Shown here: positions 40,928-49,101 of the stretch, piece after piece
Layout: each line of letters opens with the position of its first letter
How positions within the stretch are numbered: the stretch's first letter is position 1
Assembly (NCBI GenBank): GCA_032654645.1
Contig: JAULAW010000003.1
Location: 372,001-436,000 of the forward strand
Direction: 5' to 3'
Length of the DNA: 64,000 nucleotides
Source: CAITJF01 sp032654645
Lineage (GTDB): Bacteria > Pseudomonadota > Gammaproteobacteria > Burkholderiales > Gallionellaceae
The notes under the pieces: model-generated
What the model was told of the DNA's origin: nothing
The model's input: the letters and a program-made list of their open reading frames with translations, nothing else
The model's database searches: none
Position numbers and translations under genes: made by a program

Positions 40928-41443
40928 ATGAAAGCAATTTTCCCAGTTTTTTTTCTGGCAGCAGCAATATCCGCAACTGCATTTGCGGGTACACCGGGCG
41001 AGGTCGAGGTCGGCGGTTATCTGCGCGAGGCGACGTTAAATGGATTTTCCGGTAATTCAAAAAAGTTTTCCGATTTTAAGGGGAAGCCGCTGATTATCAA
41101 TGTTTGGGCCAGTTGGTGCGGCCCCTGCCGGATGGAAATGGGATCGCTGGAGCGGCTTCACCGCCGGTATGGCGGAAAGCAATTCAATGTTATCGGTATC
41201 TCAACCGATGACTATGGCAACTTGGCTGCGGCGTTTATCAAGGAATCTAAAATTTCGTTTGTGAACTATCTTGATAGCAAGGTGTTCCTGGAAAACATGC
41301 TGGGCGCTAACACGATTCCATTGACCGTTCTGGTGGATGCCAATGGCCGCGTGCTCGAAAAAGTTCGCGGGGCCCACGAGTGGGATAGCCCGGAATATAT
41401 TGAGGCGATAGGGAAGACGTTTCACATCAAGTTGCCGCGTTAA
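40928..41443 (+). CDS. TlpA/ResA-like periplasmic thioredoxin
   Basis: 171 residues: signal peptide (MKAIFPVFFLAAAISATAFA) and a thioredoxin fold with the active site NVWASWCGPCRMEM and the cis-Pro loop ANTIPLTVLVD. These proteins reduce apocytochrome c cysteines or otherwise exchange disulfides in the periplasm. ATG 40928 has AGGTGG upstream; a GTG at 40916 would only add four residues before the signal peptide. Confidence 0.9.
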   Translation: MKAIFPVFFLAAAISATAFAGTPGEVEVGGYLREATLNGFSGNSKKFSDFKGKPLIINVWASWCGPCRMEMGSLERLHRRYGGKQFNVIGISTDDYGNLAAAFIKESKISFVNYLDSKVFLENMLGANTIPLTVLVDANGRVLEKVRGAHEWDSPEYIEAIGKTFHIKLPR

Positions 41444-41469
41444 CCTCAATCCGGCAGTTGGCTCAACCC

Positions 41470-41505
41470 TTCGGCACACCCGCTACGCGGGCTGCTCAGG
41501 CCGAA
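41470..41505. terminator. Bidirectional hairpin between convergent genes
   Basis: TTCGG...CCGAA arms enclose CCCGC TAC GCGGG. It lies between the thioredoxin gene (+) and the pseudouridine synthase gene (-) and may stop both transcripts. It also resembles a dispersed repeat. Confidence 0.4.
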
Positions 41506-41539
41506 CGGGAATGTGAAAAACCATTTACGAGACACTGCA

Positions 41540-42271
41540 CTAGAACTTTTCATCCTCGCGCAAGTAACGCCACTGCCCGGTAGGCAAATCGCCCAGTTTA
41601 ATCTTGCCAATACGCACGCGCTTTAGCCCGGTGACTTTCAGGCCGATCTGTTCGCACATGCGGCGGATCTGGCGTTTTTTTCCTTCGTGCAAAATAAAGC
41701 GTAACTGGTCGTCATTCTGCCAGCTCACCTTGGCGGGCTTGAGCGCTTCGCCGTCCAGTTTCAGGCCGTGGTTCAGCATCTGTAAACCGTTGCCCACTAT
41801 CTTGCCCTGCACGCGCACCAGGTATTCCTTGTCTATGGGTGAATCTTCACCGATGAGTTGCTTGGCGATGCGTCCATCCTGAGTCAGTACCAGCAAGCCT
41901 TGCGAGTCAATATCCAGGCGGCCTGCGGGGGCGAGGCCTTTCAAGTTGGCAGTGCTGAAGCGCAGCTGTGATTGATCGCTGGCAAAGCGTGAAGCCGCGT
42001 TGATGAGAGTGACGGCGGGCTTGTGGTTGTCTTCCGCCTGCCCGGAAACATAGCCGATGGGCTTGTTCAGCAGGATAGTCACGCGCGCGTGTTGCTGAGT
42101 CTGTGCGGCACGATTCAGGGTGATGCGCTGCGCGGGGTCGATTTTGGTGCCCAGTTCGGTGACCGGTTTGCCATCCACCAGCACCCAGCCGCGTTCGATG
42201 TAGCTATCCGCCTCGCGGCGGGAACACAGGCCCTGTTCGGACATCAGTTTGGAGAGGCGGACTTTTTCCAT
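41540..42271 (-). CDS. rluF: RNA pseudouridine synthase, RluF-like
   Basis: 243 residues. An N-terminal S4 RNA-binding domain (VRLSKLMSEQGLCSRREADS), then the pseudouridine synthase core with the catalytic Asp in GRLDIDSQGLLVLTQDG, and the C-terminal HEGKKRQIRRMCEQIGLKV typical of the RsuA/RluB/E/F group. The long region around LLNKPIGYVSGQAEDNHKP is more like RluF (23S rRNA U2604) than RsuA or RluB, but exact target assignment is uncertain. It is 4 bases from the end of the moeB-like gene and probably co-transcribed with it. Confidence 0.8.
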   Translation of the reverse strand: MEKVRLSKLMSEQGLCSRREADSYIERGWVLVDGKPVTELGTKIDPAQRITLNRAAQTQQHARVTILLNKPIGYVSGQAEDNHKPAVTLINAASRFASDQSQLRFSTANLKGLAPAGRLDIDSQGLLVLTQDGRIAKQLIGEDSPIDKEYLVRVQGKIVGNGLQMLNHGLKLDGEALKPAKVSWQNDDQLRFILHEGKKRQIRRMCEQIGLKVTGLKRVRIGKIKLGDLPTGQWRYLREDEKF

Positions 42272-42275
42272 GCGT

Positions 42276-43034
42276 TTAATTTCCCGTCATCGGGGCGCAG
42301 ACGGAACAGGTCTTGTCCTTGCCGAGCTTGACGGTGCGCAGTTCCATGTGTAGCGCATCCAGCAGCAGCAGTTTCCCGCAAAGTGATGTGCCTGCGCCCA
42401 GCAGCAGTTTGAGCGCTTCGGCAGCTTGCATGCTGCCGATGATGCCGACCAGCGGGGCAAACACGCCCATCACCGCGCAGCGAGTTTCTTCAGCCCCGGC
42501 CTGTTCCGGATACAGGCAGTGGTAGCATGGGCTATGCGGTTGGCGCAGATCAAACACGGTTACCTGCCCGTTGAAGCGGGTGGCGGCACCGGACACCAGG
42601 GGTTTTTTCAGTTGCACGCAGACCCGGTTAAGCGCGTAGCGCGTGGCGAAATTGTCGCTGCAATCCAGCACCACATCGGCTTGCGCCGCCAGTTCAAGCA
42701 GGCGCGCCTCATCCACACGTTCTTTCAGCGCGATGACACGCACTTCGGGGTTGACCTCGGCCAGCGCGGCTTGCGCGGAAGCTGCCTTGGACATGCCGAT
42801 ACCGGAAGTGCGATGCAGGATTTGGCGTTGCAGATTGGTCAGGTCCACCGTATCGCCGTCGCACAGGGTCAGGGTGTTTACGCCGCTGGCGGCGAGGAAC
42901 AGGGCGGCGGGAGAACCCAGCCCGCCGGCGCCGATCACCAGCGCGTGCGCATCCAGCAACTGTTGCTGGCCTTCGATACCGATTTCCGGTAACAGGATAT
43001 GCCTGCTGTAGCGCAGCAACTGTTGGTCATTCAT
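42276..43034 (-). CDS. moeB: ThiF/MoeB-family adenylyltransferase
   Basis: 252 residues with the E1-like fold: ALVIGAGGLGSPAALFLAAS (nucleotide-binding), DLTNLQRQILH with the conserved Arg, VVLDCSDNFATRY (second Asp), and two zinc Cys pairs, CYHCLYP and CSVC. The enzyme adenylates the C-terminal Gly of a sulfur carrier protein (MoaD or ThiS). Without the partner gene nearby, MoeB and ThiF cannot be told apart with certainty; MoeB is preferred by length and the N-terminal LLRYSRHILLPEIG. Confidence 0.85.
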   Translation of the reverse strand: MNDQQLLRYSRHILLPEIGIEGQQQLLDAHALVIGAGGLGSPAALFLAASGVNTLTLCDGDTVDLTNLQRQILHRTSGIGMSKAASAQAALAEVNPEVRVIALKERVDEARLLELAAQADVVLDCSDNFATRYALNRVCVQLKKPLVSGAATRFNGQVTVFDLRQPHSPCYHCLYPEQAGAEETRCAVMGVFAPLVGIIGSMQAAEALKLLLGAGTSLCGKLLLLDALHMELRTVKLGKDKTCSVCAPMTGN

Positions 43035-43127
43035 GCGCAGCGGGAGATGCGGCTAGTCATACTGGCGTGTGCCCGGCGGCGTGTTGCCACGCCCGCCGTG
43101 CTGCTGGCTCTGCATGGCGGTTCACAC

Positions 43128-44531
43128 TTATTTGCCATGCAGGATATTCATTCCCTTCAGCACGTTCAGGGCCTGGTTCAGTTGGTAATCGTTTTTTGAG
43201 CCAAACTCCGTCTGTTCCGGTTTGTTCGCTTCGTCTTCCTTGGGCTTGGCGGACGGAGCTTTAGCCGGGGTAGCGGGTTTTTCGCTATTCGCCTTATCTT
43301 CGGGTTGGCGGTTATTGGCCAAGTGGCGATCCAGATCGGCTTCGCGCATGCTCAGGTGAAAGGGGCCGGTTGACGGATCTTCCACGGCAATATCAGGGAC
43401 AATGCCCTTGGCTTGGATAGAGCGTCCGTTGGGCGTGAAGTAACGCGCGGTGGTAAGTTTGATCGCAGTGTTGTTGCCTAGGGGCAGGATGGTCTGCACC
43501 GAACCCTTGCCGAAAGTTTGCGTGCCCATAATGACAGCGCGTTTATGATCCTGTAATGCACCGGCGACGATTTCGGAAGCGGATGCGGAGCCGCCATTGA
43601 CCAGCACGATCATCGGCACTTCCTTGATTGCCGGTGGCAGGTCTTTCAGGTAATCGGCATTTTCGTTATGCCCGCGCGCATAGTAAGCCTGGGAAGCGGT
43701 CAGGCGCATCTTTGCGTCCGCAGTGCGCCCTTCGGTGTAAACCACCAGCGCATCCTTGGGCAGGAAGGCGGCAGACACGCCCACCGCGCTGTTGAGCAGG
43801 CCGCCCGGATCATTGCGCAGGTCCAGCACCAGTCCTTTGATTCCCCCTTCGCTCTGCTTGAATAAATTGTCCAGCGCGGTGGCGAGATTCTCGCCGGTGT
43901 GCTCCTGGAACTGGGTGATGCGGATAAATGCATAGCCGGGTTCGACCAGTTTGGATTTGACGCTCTGCACTTTGATCACGGCGCGTGTCAGGATAAAAGT
44001 CAGTTGATGGGGCTCGTTCTTGCGGATGATCATCAGGGTGATTTTGCTGCCCGGCTTGCCGCGCATGCGTTTGACCGCGTCGTTCAGCGACAATCCTTTC
44101 ACCAGTGTGTCGTCGAGCTTGAAAATCAGATCGCCGCTCTTTATGCCGGCCTGGAATGCGGGCGTATCCTCGATCGGCGAGACGACTTTTACCAGGCCAT
44201 CTTCCATGCCGACCTCGATGCCCAGCCCGCCAAATTCACCCTGGGTGCCGACTTGCAGCTCTTTGTAGCCATCGGTATCCAGATAGGCGGAATGCGGATC
44301 CAGTCCGGTCAACATGCCGTTAATCGCCTCGGTGATCAGCTTCTTGTCGCTGACCGGCTCTACATAGTCACTCTTGATGCGGCCGAATATTTCGGAAAAT
44401 GCCCGCAGTTCCTCGACCGGCAGGGTTGTTTCGGTGTCCTTGTCGGCAATGGCGGAAAAGTGCAGGCCAGCCAGTATGCCAGCGATCAGGCCCAGCCCGA
44501 CCAAACCAATTTTTTCGATACGACTACGCAT
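43128..44531 (-). CDS. ctpA: C-terminal processing protease CtpA (S41)
   Basis: 467 residues from ATG 44531. N-terminal membrane helix (IGLVGLGLIAGILAGLHF), PDZ domain (about 95-175, FGGLGIEVGMEDGLVKVV), then the S41 protease with NGGSASASEIVAGAL (catalytic Ser) and GTQTFGKGSVQ (catalytic Lys). The end is a Lys/Pro/Ala-rich tail. It degrades periplasmic proteins and cuts peptidoglycan hydrolase-related targets. ATG 44531 has GAGGT five bases upstream; ATG 44543 is possible. It is the third gene in gpmI-envC-ctpA, a common order in proteobacteria. Confidence 0.93.
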   Translation of the reverse strand: MRSRIEKIGLVGLGLIAGILAGLHFSAIADKDTETTLPVEELRAFSEIFGRIKSDYVEPVSDKKLITEAINGMLTGLDPHSAYLDTDGYKELQVGTQGEFGGLGIEVGMEDGLVKVVSPIEDTPAFQAGIKSGDLIFKLDDTLVKGLSLNDAVKRMRGKPGSKITLMIIRKNEPHQLTFILTRAVIKVQSVKSKLVEPGYAFIRITQFQEHTGENLATALDNLFKQSEGGIKGLVLDLRNDPGGLLNSAVGVSAAFLPKDALVVYTEGRTADAKMRLTASQAYYARGHNENADYLKDLPPAIKEVPMIVLVNGGSASASEIVAGALQDHKRAVIMGTQTFGKGSVQTILPLGNNTAIKLTTARYFTPNGRSIQAKGIVPDIAVEDPSTGPFHLSMREADLDRHLANNRQPEDKANSEKPATPAKAPSAKPKEDEANKPEQTEFGSKNDYQLNQALNVLKGMNILHGK

Positions 44532-44571
44532 GTATGACCTCATTGAGTGATAATTTTTCTACGCTCCGGCT

Positions 44572-45750
44572 TTACCGGGTGACCCATTTCATCGGATCCA
44601 GGGGTTTTCCCTCATGGCGCAGTTCGAAGTATAAACCGGAATCTTCATTTCCGCCGCTGTTGCCGACGGCGGCTATGGTATCGCCCCCGCGCAAAACGTC
44701 TCCCACTTGTTTGTACAACGTTTCATTGTTGCCATACAAGCTCATGTAGCCTTTGCCATGGTCTATGATCAATAAGTTCCCGAAACCGCGCAGCCAGTCG
44801 GCAAATACCACCCGCCCAGCGGCTACGGCCTTGACGGGCTGGTTGGCGATAGTGCGCAAGAACAGGCCTTTCCACAGCACAGTGCTGTCCGGGCGCGCAT
44901 TGCCGAACTTGTTGCTCACCCCGCCTTTCACCGGCAGCGTCAGCTTGCCCTTGAGTTGTTCGAACGGGCTGCCGTCGAAACGGTCGTCGGGCAAATTGTT
45001 GTTGCTGAACATCCCCTTGATTTTCGGTTGCGCCAGCATTCTGGAGAGCTTCTCCACCAGTTGCGCCAAGCGGTTCTCGTCGCGTTGCAGGCGACCAATC
45101 TCGCGGCGCTGTTGCTTGAGCTGGTGAGCAATTTTGCCGAGTACCTGTTGATGGGTTCGCTTATCTTTTTCCAGGATTTGCTTCTGCAACCGTTGTTCTT
45201 CCTGCAGCGCGGTAATCTCTGTGCCTTTCAGCCTGGCCTGGGCGGTGACCAGATTCAGTTGCGCCAGATTGTTGCGCAGGGTATTGAGCCATACCGCGCG
45301 GCTGCGGGCGATATATCCGTAATACTGCATCTCGCGCGCGACTTGATTGGGGTCGTGGTTGTTCAGCAGCAACCTGAGATACTCCTGCCTGCCGCCCAGA
45401 TATTGCTGGTAGAGCATTTTCCCCAACAGCGTTTGTTGTCCTTGTATGTCATGTTCCAGTTGTCGTGCCTGTTGCTGCAATTGCACTAGTGTGCGCCCCG
45501 CCTTACGTTGTTGTTGCGCCAGCTCGGCCAGTTTGCGGTTGCTGTTGCTGATGGCGCGCTCCGATTCGCGCAGCGCATCCGCAGCCTCGGATTTGGATTC
45601 GCTGGTTTTCTCCAACTCCTGTTGCAGCCCGGCGATGCGCTTGCGCAGATTTTCCAGTTCATCTTGCTGCGAGGCGTGTGCGCTATTTGCCAGCAGGCAG
45701 AGCAGTAGGGCGCAATAACCAACGGGCATTGCACCGAACAGCCGTTTCAT
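44572..45750 (-). CDS. envC: EnvC-like murein hydrolase activator
   Basis: 392 residues from ATG 45750 (MKRLFGAMPVGYCALLLCLL, signal peptide). A long coiled coil (about 25-240, ENLRKRIAGLQQELEK onward) is followed by an M23/LytM domain with LTLPVKGGVSNKFG and IDHGKGYMSLYGNN. The metal-ligand His and Asp of active M23 enzymes are incomplete, as in EnvC, which activates amidases AmiA/AmiB at the septum rather than cutting itself. The start codon overlaps the gpmI stop (ATGA). Confidence 0.88.
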   Translation of the reverse strand: MKRLFGAMPVGYCALLLCLLANSAHASQQDELENLRKRIAGLQQELEKTSESKSEAADALRESERAISNSNRKLAELAQQQRKAGRTLVQLQQQARQLEHDIQGQQTLLGKMLYQQYLGGRQEYLRLLLNNHDPNQVAREMQYYGYIARSRAVWLNTLRNNLAQLNLVTAQARLKGTEITALQEEQRLQKQILEKDKRTHQQVLGKIAHQLKQQRREIGRLQRDENRLAQLVEKLSRMLAQPKIKGMFSNNNLPDDRFDGSPFEQLKGKLTLPVKGGVSNKFGNARPDSTVLWKGLFLRTIANQPVKAVAAGRVVFADWLRGFGNLLIIDHGKGYMSLYGNNETLYKQVGDVLRGGDTIAAVGNSGGNEDSGLYFELRHEGKPLDPMKWVTR

Positions 45751-47276
45751 ACAAATTGAATTAGCGGCTTGCCCGTCATTTCCGGCGGTTGTGGCAAACC
45801 CATTATGGCAAGCAGGGTGGGGGCGACATCCTGCAGCGCGCCGCCGCCAGTCATGCTGGCCTTGCGGCCTATGTACAGGAACGGCACCCGATTCAGGGTG
45901 TGCGCGGTATGCGCCTGGTGGGTCGAGTGGTCTATCATCTGCTCGGCATTGCCGTGGTCGGCGGTGATCAGCACCTCGCCGCCGCATTCCAGCATCGCAC
46001 CCACCACGCGGCCAACGCATATATCCAGTGTTTCGACAGCCTTGACCGCCGCTTCCAGGATGCCGGTGTGGCCGACCATGTCGCAATTGGCGTAGTTGCA
46101 GATGATGGCCTGGTATTGCCCGCTGCGGATCGCCGCTTCGAGCTTGCCGGTGACCTCGACCGCGCTCATTTCCGGTTGCAGGTCATAGGTCGCCACCTTG
46201 GGGGAGGGAACCAGAATGCGGTTTTCGCCGGGGTAGGGTTGTTCCGTGCCGCCGTTGAAAAAGTAAGTGACGTGCGCATATTTTTCTGTTTCTGAGATGC
46301 GCAACTGCTTGAGCCCCAGGCCGGAAACATATTCGCCGAAACCGTTGTGGATGGCAGAGGGCGAGAATGCCGCAGGCAGGTGGCTGAAATCCTCGCCATA
46401 GCTGCTCAGCGTGACGTAGTCCGCTAGTTTGGGGAAACGTTCGCGCGCGAATTTGTCGAACGCCGCATCGGTCAGGGCGCTGGTCATTTCGCGCGCGCGG
46501 TCGGCGCGGAAATTCATGAATACCACCGCATCGCCATCCTGCATGGAATTGGGTTCTCCGATGGTGGTGGCGTTCACAAACTCGTCGTTTTCCCCGCGCG
46601 CGTAAGCTTGCTGTAAACCTTCCACAGCCGTGACAGCGCTGAACGCAGCCTTGCCCTGGGTCAACAAGTCGTAAGCCGGTTGCACGCGCTCCCAACGGTT
46701 ATCCCGGTCCATCGCATAGTAACGCCCGACTATGGAGGCAATGCGCCCGGCGCCGAGCACGGCGCATTTGTCCTGCAGGTGCTGTAGCGACTGCATGGCG
46801 CTGCGCGGCGGCGTATCGCGCCCATCGAGGAAAGCGTGCAGGAATATCTTGCGCAGCCCGGCGCGCGCCGCCAGCTCCAGCAGGGCGTGGATATGGTCTT
46901 CGTGGCTATGCACCCCGCCAGGCGACAACAGTCCCATGATATGCAGCGCCGTGCCGTTCTCTTTGGCCTGCGCGATGGCATGGATAAACGCCGGATTGGT
47001 GTCGAAGCTGCCGTCCCGAATCGCCAAGTCCACCCGCGTAAGTTCCTGATAAATCACCCTGCCCGCGCCGATGTTGAGGTGCCCGACTTCGGAATTGCCC
47101 ATCTGCCCTTCGGGTAAGCCTACCGACAATTCGGACGCATTGATAAGTGTATGCGGGTAACCGCTCCACAACCGATTCCAGTTCGGCATGTGCGCATGGG
47201 CGATGGCGTTGTGGTCGGCGTTTTCGCTGTAGCCAAAACCGTCGAGGATGAGCAGGAGGACAGGTGTAACTTTCAT
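45747..47276 (-). CDS. gpmI: 2,3-bisphosphoglycerate-independent phosphoglycerate mutase
   Basis: 509 residues, typical GpmI length. LLILDGFGYSENAD holds the first metal-binding Asp, GQMGNSEVGHLNIGAGR has the catalytic Ser, and ADHGNAEQMIDHSTHQAHTA holds the second metal site. It interconverts 3- and 2-phosphoglycerate in glycolysis and gluconeogenesis with two Mn ions. First gene of a minus-strand run with envC and ctpA, divergent from the ArsR-type gene. Confidence 0.97.
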   Translation of the reverse strand: MKVTPVLLLILDGFGYSENADHNAIAHAHMPNWNRLWSGYPHTLINASELSVGLPEGQMGNSEVGHLNIGAGRVIYQELTRVDLAIRDGSFDTNPAFIHAIAQAKENGTALHIMGLLSPGGVHSHEDHIHALLELAARAGLRKIFLHAFLDGRDTPPRSAMQSLQHLQDKCAVLGAGRIASIVGRYYAMDRDNRWERVQPAYDLLTQGKAAFSAVTAVEGLQQAYARGENDEFVNATTIGEPNSMQDGDAVVFMNFRADRAREMTSALTDAAFDKFARERFPKLADYVTLSSYGEDFSHLPAAFSPSAIHNGFGEYVSGLGLKQLRISETEKYAHVTYFFNGGTEQPYPGENRILVPSPKVATYDLQPEMSAVEVTGKLEAAIRSGQYQAIICNYANCDMVGHTGILEAAVKAVETLDICVGRVVGAMLECGGEVLITADHGNAEQMIDHSTHQAHTAHTLNRVPFLYIGRKASMTGGGALQDVAPTLLAIMGLPQPPEMTGKPLIQFV

Positions 47277-47390
47277 GCTGGCTTTTGCCCTATCAAAGTA
47301 TCAGAATATAAGCGGTTGCTGAAATGGGTGTGGTATTTTAGCTGATTTCGGGGTAATGCAGGATGCGAGCAGGAAAGGTAAAGTCGGGCT

Positions 47391-47693
47391 ATGGCGAAAA
47401 AATTAATAGATAAAGATGAAGATATTCTGCTTGCCTCAATGGCGGTCAAGGCGATAGCCCACCCGTTGCGCCTGAAAATATTGTGTGTGCTGGGGGACAG
47501 GGAGGTCAGCGTACAGGACATCGTCGCCGACGTGGGCACCACGCAGAGCAACATTTCGCAGCACCTCGCCATCCTGCGCGACAAGGGTGTGCTGGCTACG
47601 CGCAAGGATGCCAACCGGGTGTACTACCGCATCAGCGATCCGCGCACCATCAAACTGGTGGGAATGATGCGCGAAGTGTTTTGTACCGGGTAG
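47391..47693 (+). CDS. ArsR-family regulator with a BigR/SqrR-like cysteine pair
   Basis: 100 residues, winged helix with TTQSNISQHLAILRDKGVLA as the recognition helix region. There is no metal box (ELCVCD) of ArsR/SmtB. It has Cys32 (KILCVLG) and Cys98 (EVFCTG), 66 residues apart, the same separation as the two dithiol cysteines of the persulfide sensors BigR and SqrR. Oxidation to a tetrasulfide or disulfide releases those repressors from DNA. No operator is obvious before the gene itself, but an AT-rich palindrome lies before the RND pump at 53413. Confidence 0.85.
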   Translation: MAKKLIDKDEDILLASMAVKAIAHPLRLKILCVLGDREVSVQDIVADVGTTQSNISQHLAILRDKGVLATRKDANRVYYRISDPRTIKLVGMMREVFCTG

Positions 47694-47844
47694 TGGCGCA
47701 AATGGGGGAATGAAAAGCAAAGACCGAATCGCTCACTAATATCTGCTGTGTGCCAAGCAGATGCTGGTATATGGCATGCATTCCCCTTGAGTTTATTTGG
47801 CTTGCAGATTATCATTCTGAGTAAATTAACTCAAGATTGCTTTT

Positions 47845-49101
47845 ATGCCCGCTAAACCTTATCAACGCCAAGAGGTTCGTACTTTACTTGACAGACTTTC
47901 TGAACCGCCGCGATTTTTGATTTTCGTGGCTGGGCCGCGTCAGGTCGGCAAAACAACGTTAGTGCATGATGCGCTTTCACAGTACGGTCGTAGCGATTAC
48001 CACTTCTTCCCTGTCGATCAGCCGGATGTACCTCGCGCACTTGGTTTCACCTCCGCCGAAGTCGTTGCCTTTGACCGAGATACCAGACCACGGGATTCGG
48101 CATGGTTGGTAGAACAATGGCAGCGTGCGCGTGTGGCTGCGCGGGGATCAACTGATGGACATATCCTGGTTCTTGACGAAATCCAGAAAATCCCTCGCTG
48201 GTCGGAAGCCGTCAAGGGATTGTGGGATGCAGACCGGGCTGAAAAATTGCAACTGCATGTTGTCCTGCTTGGCTCATCCCCCTTGCTAATGCAAAAAGGC
48301 ATGAGCGAGAGCCTGACTGGGCGTTACGAATTGATACGAGTTACTCATTGGTCATTCCTCGAAATGCATGAGGCGTTCGACTTCGATCTGGACGACTACA
48401 TTTATTTTGGTGGCTATCCCGGCAGCGCCCCATATATCCGCGATGAGCCGCGTTGGCGCAACTACGTTAATGGCAGTTTGATTGAGCCGAGCATAGAGAA
48501 AGATATTTTGATGATGACGCGGGTTGATAAACCAGCGCTACTCAAACAACTGTTTCACCTTGGCTGTAATTACTCAGGACAAATCCTTTCCTACGATAAG
48601 ATGCTCGGACAGCTCCAGGATGCAGGAAACACAACGACGCTTGCCCGGTATCTGGAAATGTTGGGGAATGCCGGGTTAATTTATGGCTTACAAAAATATG
48701 CCGGGCAGCAACATCGGCGACGTGCATCTTCCCCGAAGTTTAACGTGCTTAACAATGCCTTGATGTCAGCCGGATCGGGATACACAAAAGCAGAAGCCAA
48801 AGCGGATCGCAGTTATTGGGGACGCTTGGTGGAGAGTGTAGTGGGCGCACATCTATACAATACCGGGCACCCTGACTGCAACCTCTACTACTGGCGCGAA
48901 AGCTCACGCGAAGTTGATTTTGTAATTGAGCGCGGCAAGAAGCTCACCGCCATTGAAGTGAAAAGTGGCTCCACTTCCGGCCATGCCAGCGGCCTCGATG
49001 TATTTTCAGAAAACTTCGGAAAGTGCCGCAAGCTATTGGTCGGGGAAGGCGGCATACCGCTCGTGGAATTTCTCTCCTATCCTGCGGAGCACTGGCTTTG
49101 A
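47845..49101 (+). CDS. P-loop ATPase with DUF4143 domain
   Basis: 418 residues. N-terminal AAA_14-like ATPase: FVAGPRQVGKTTLVHDALS (Walker A), HILVLDEIQKIPRW (Walker B and sensor). C-terminal DUF4143 region with ESSREVDFVIERGKKLTAIE followed by VKSG, resembling a nuclease-like fold (D-x-E-x-K arrangement). Function of the family is poorly known; members are often found in accessory regions. Its last four bases overlap the TTG start of the large ATPase that follows, so the two are translated together and probably work together. Confidence 0.85.
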   Translation: MPAKPYQRQEVRTLLDRLSEPPRFLIFVAGPRQVGKTTLVHDALSQYGRSDYHFFPVDQPDVPRALGFTSAEVVAFDRDTRPRDSAWLVEQWQRARVAARGSTDGHILVLDEIQKIPRWSEAVKGLWDADRAEKLQLHVVLLGSSPLLMQKGMSESLTGRYELIRVTHWSFLEMHEAFDFDLDDYIYFGGYPGSAPYIRDEPRWRNYVNGSLIEPSIEKDILMMTRVDKPALLKQLFHLGCNYSGQILSYDKMLGQLQDAGNTTTLARYLEMLGNAGLIYGLQKYAGQQHRRRASSPKFNVLNNALMSAGSGYTKAEAKADRSYWGRLVESVVGAHLYNTGHPDCNLYYWRESSREVDFVIERGKKLTAIEVKSGSTSGHASGLDVFSENFGKCRKLLVGEGGIPLVEFLSYPAEHWL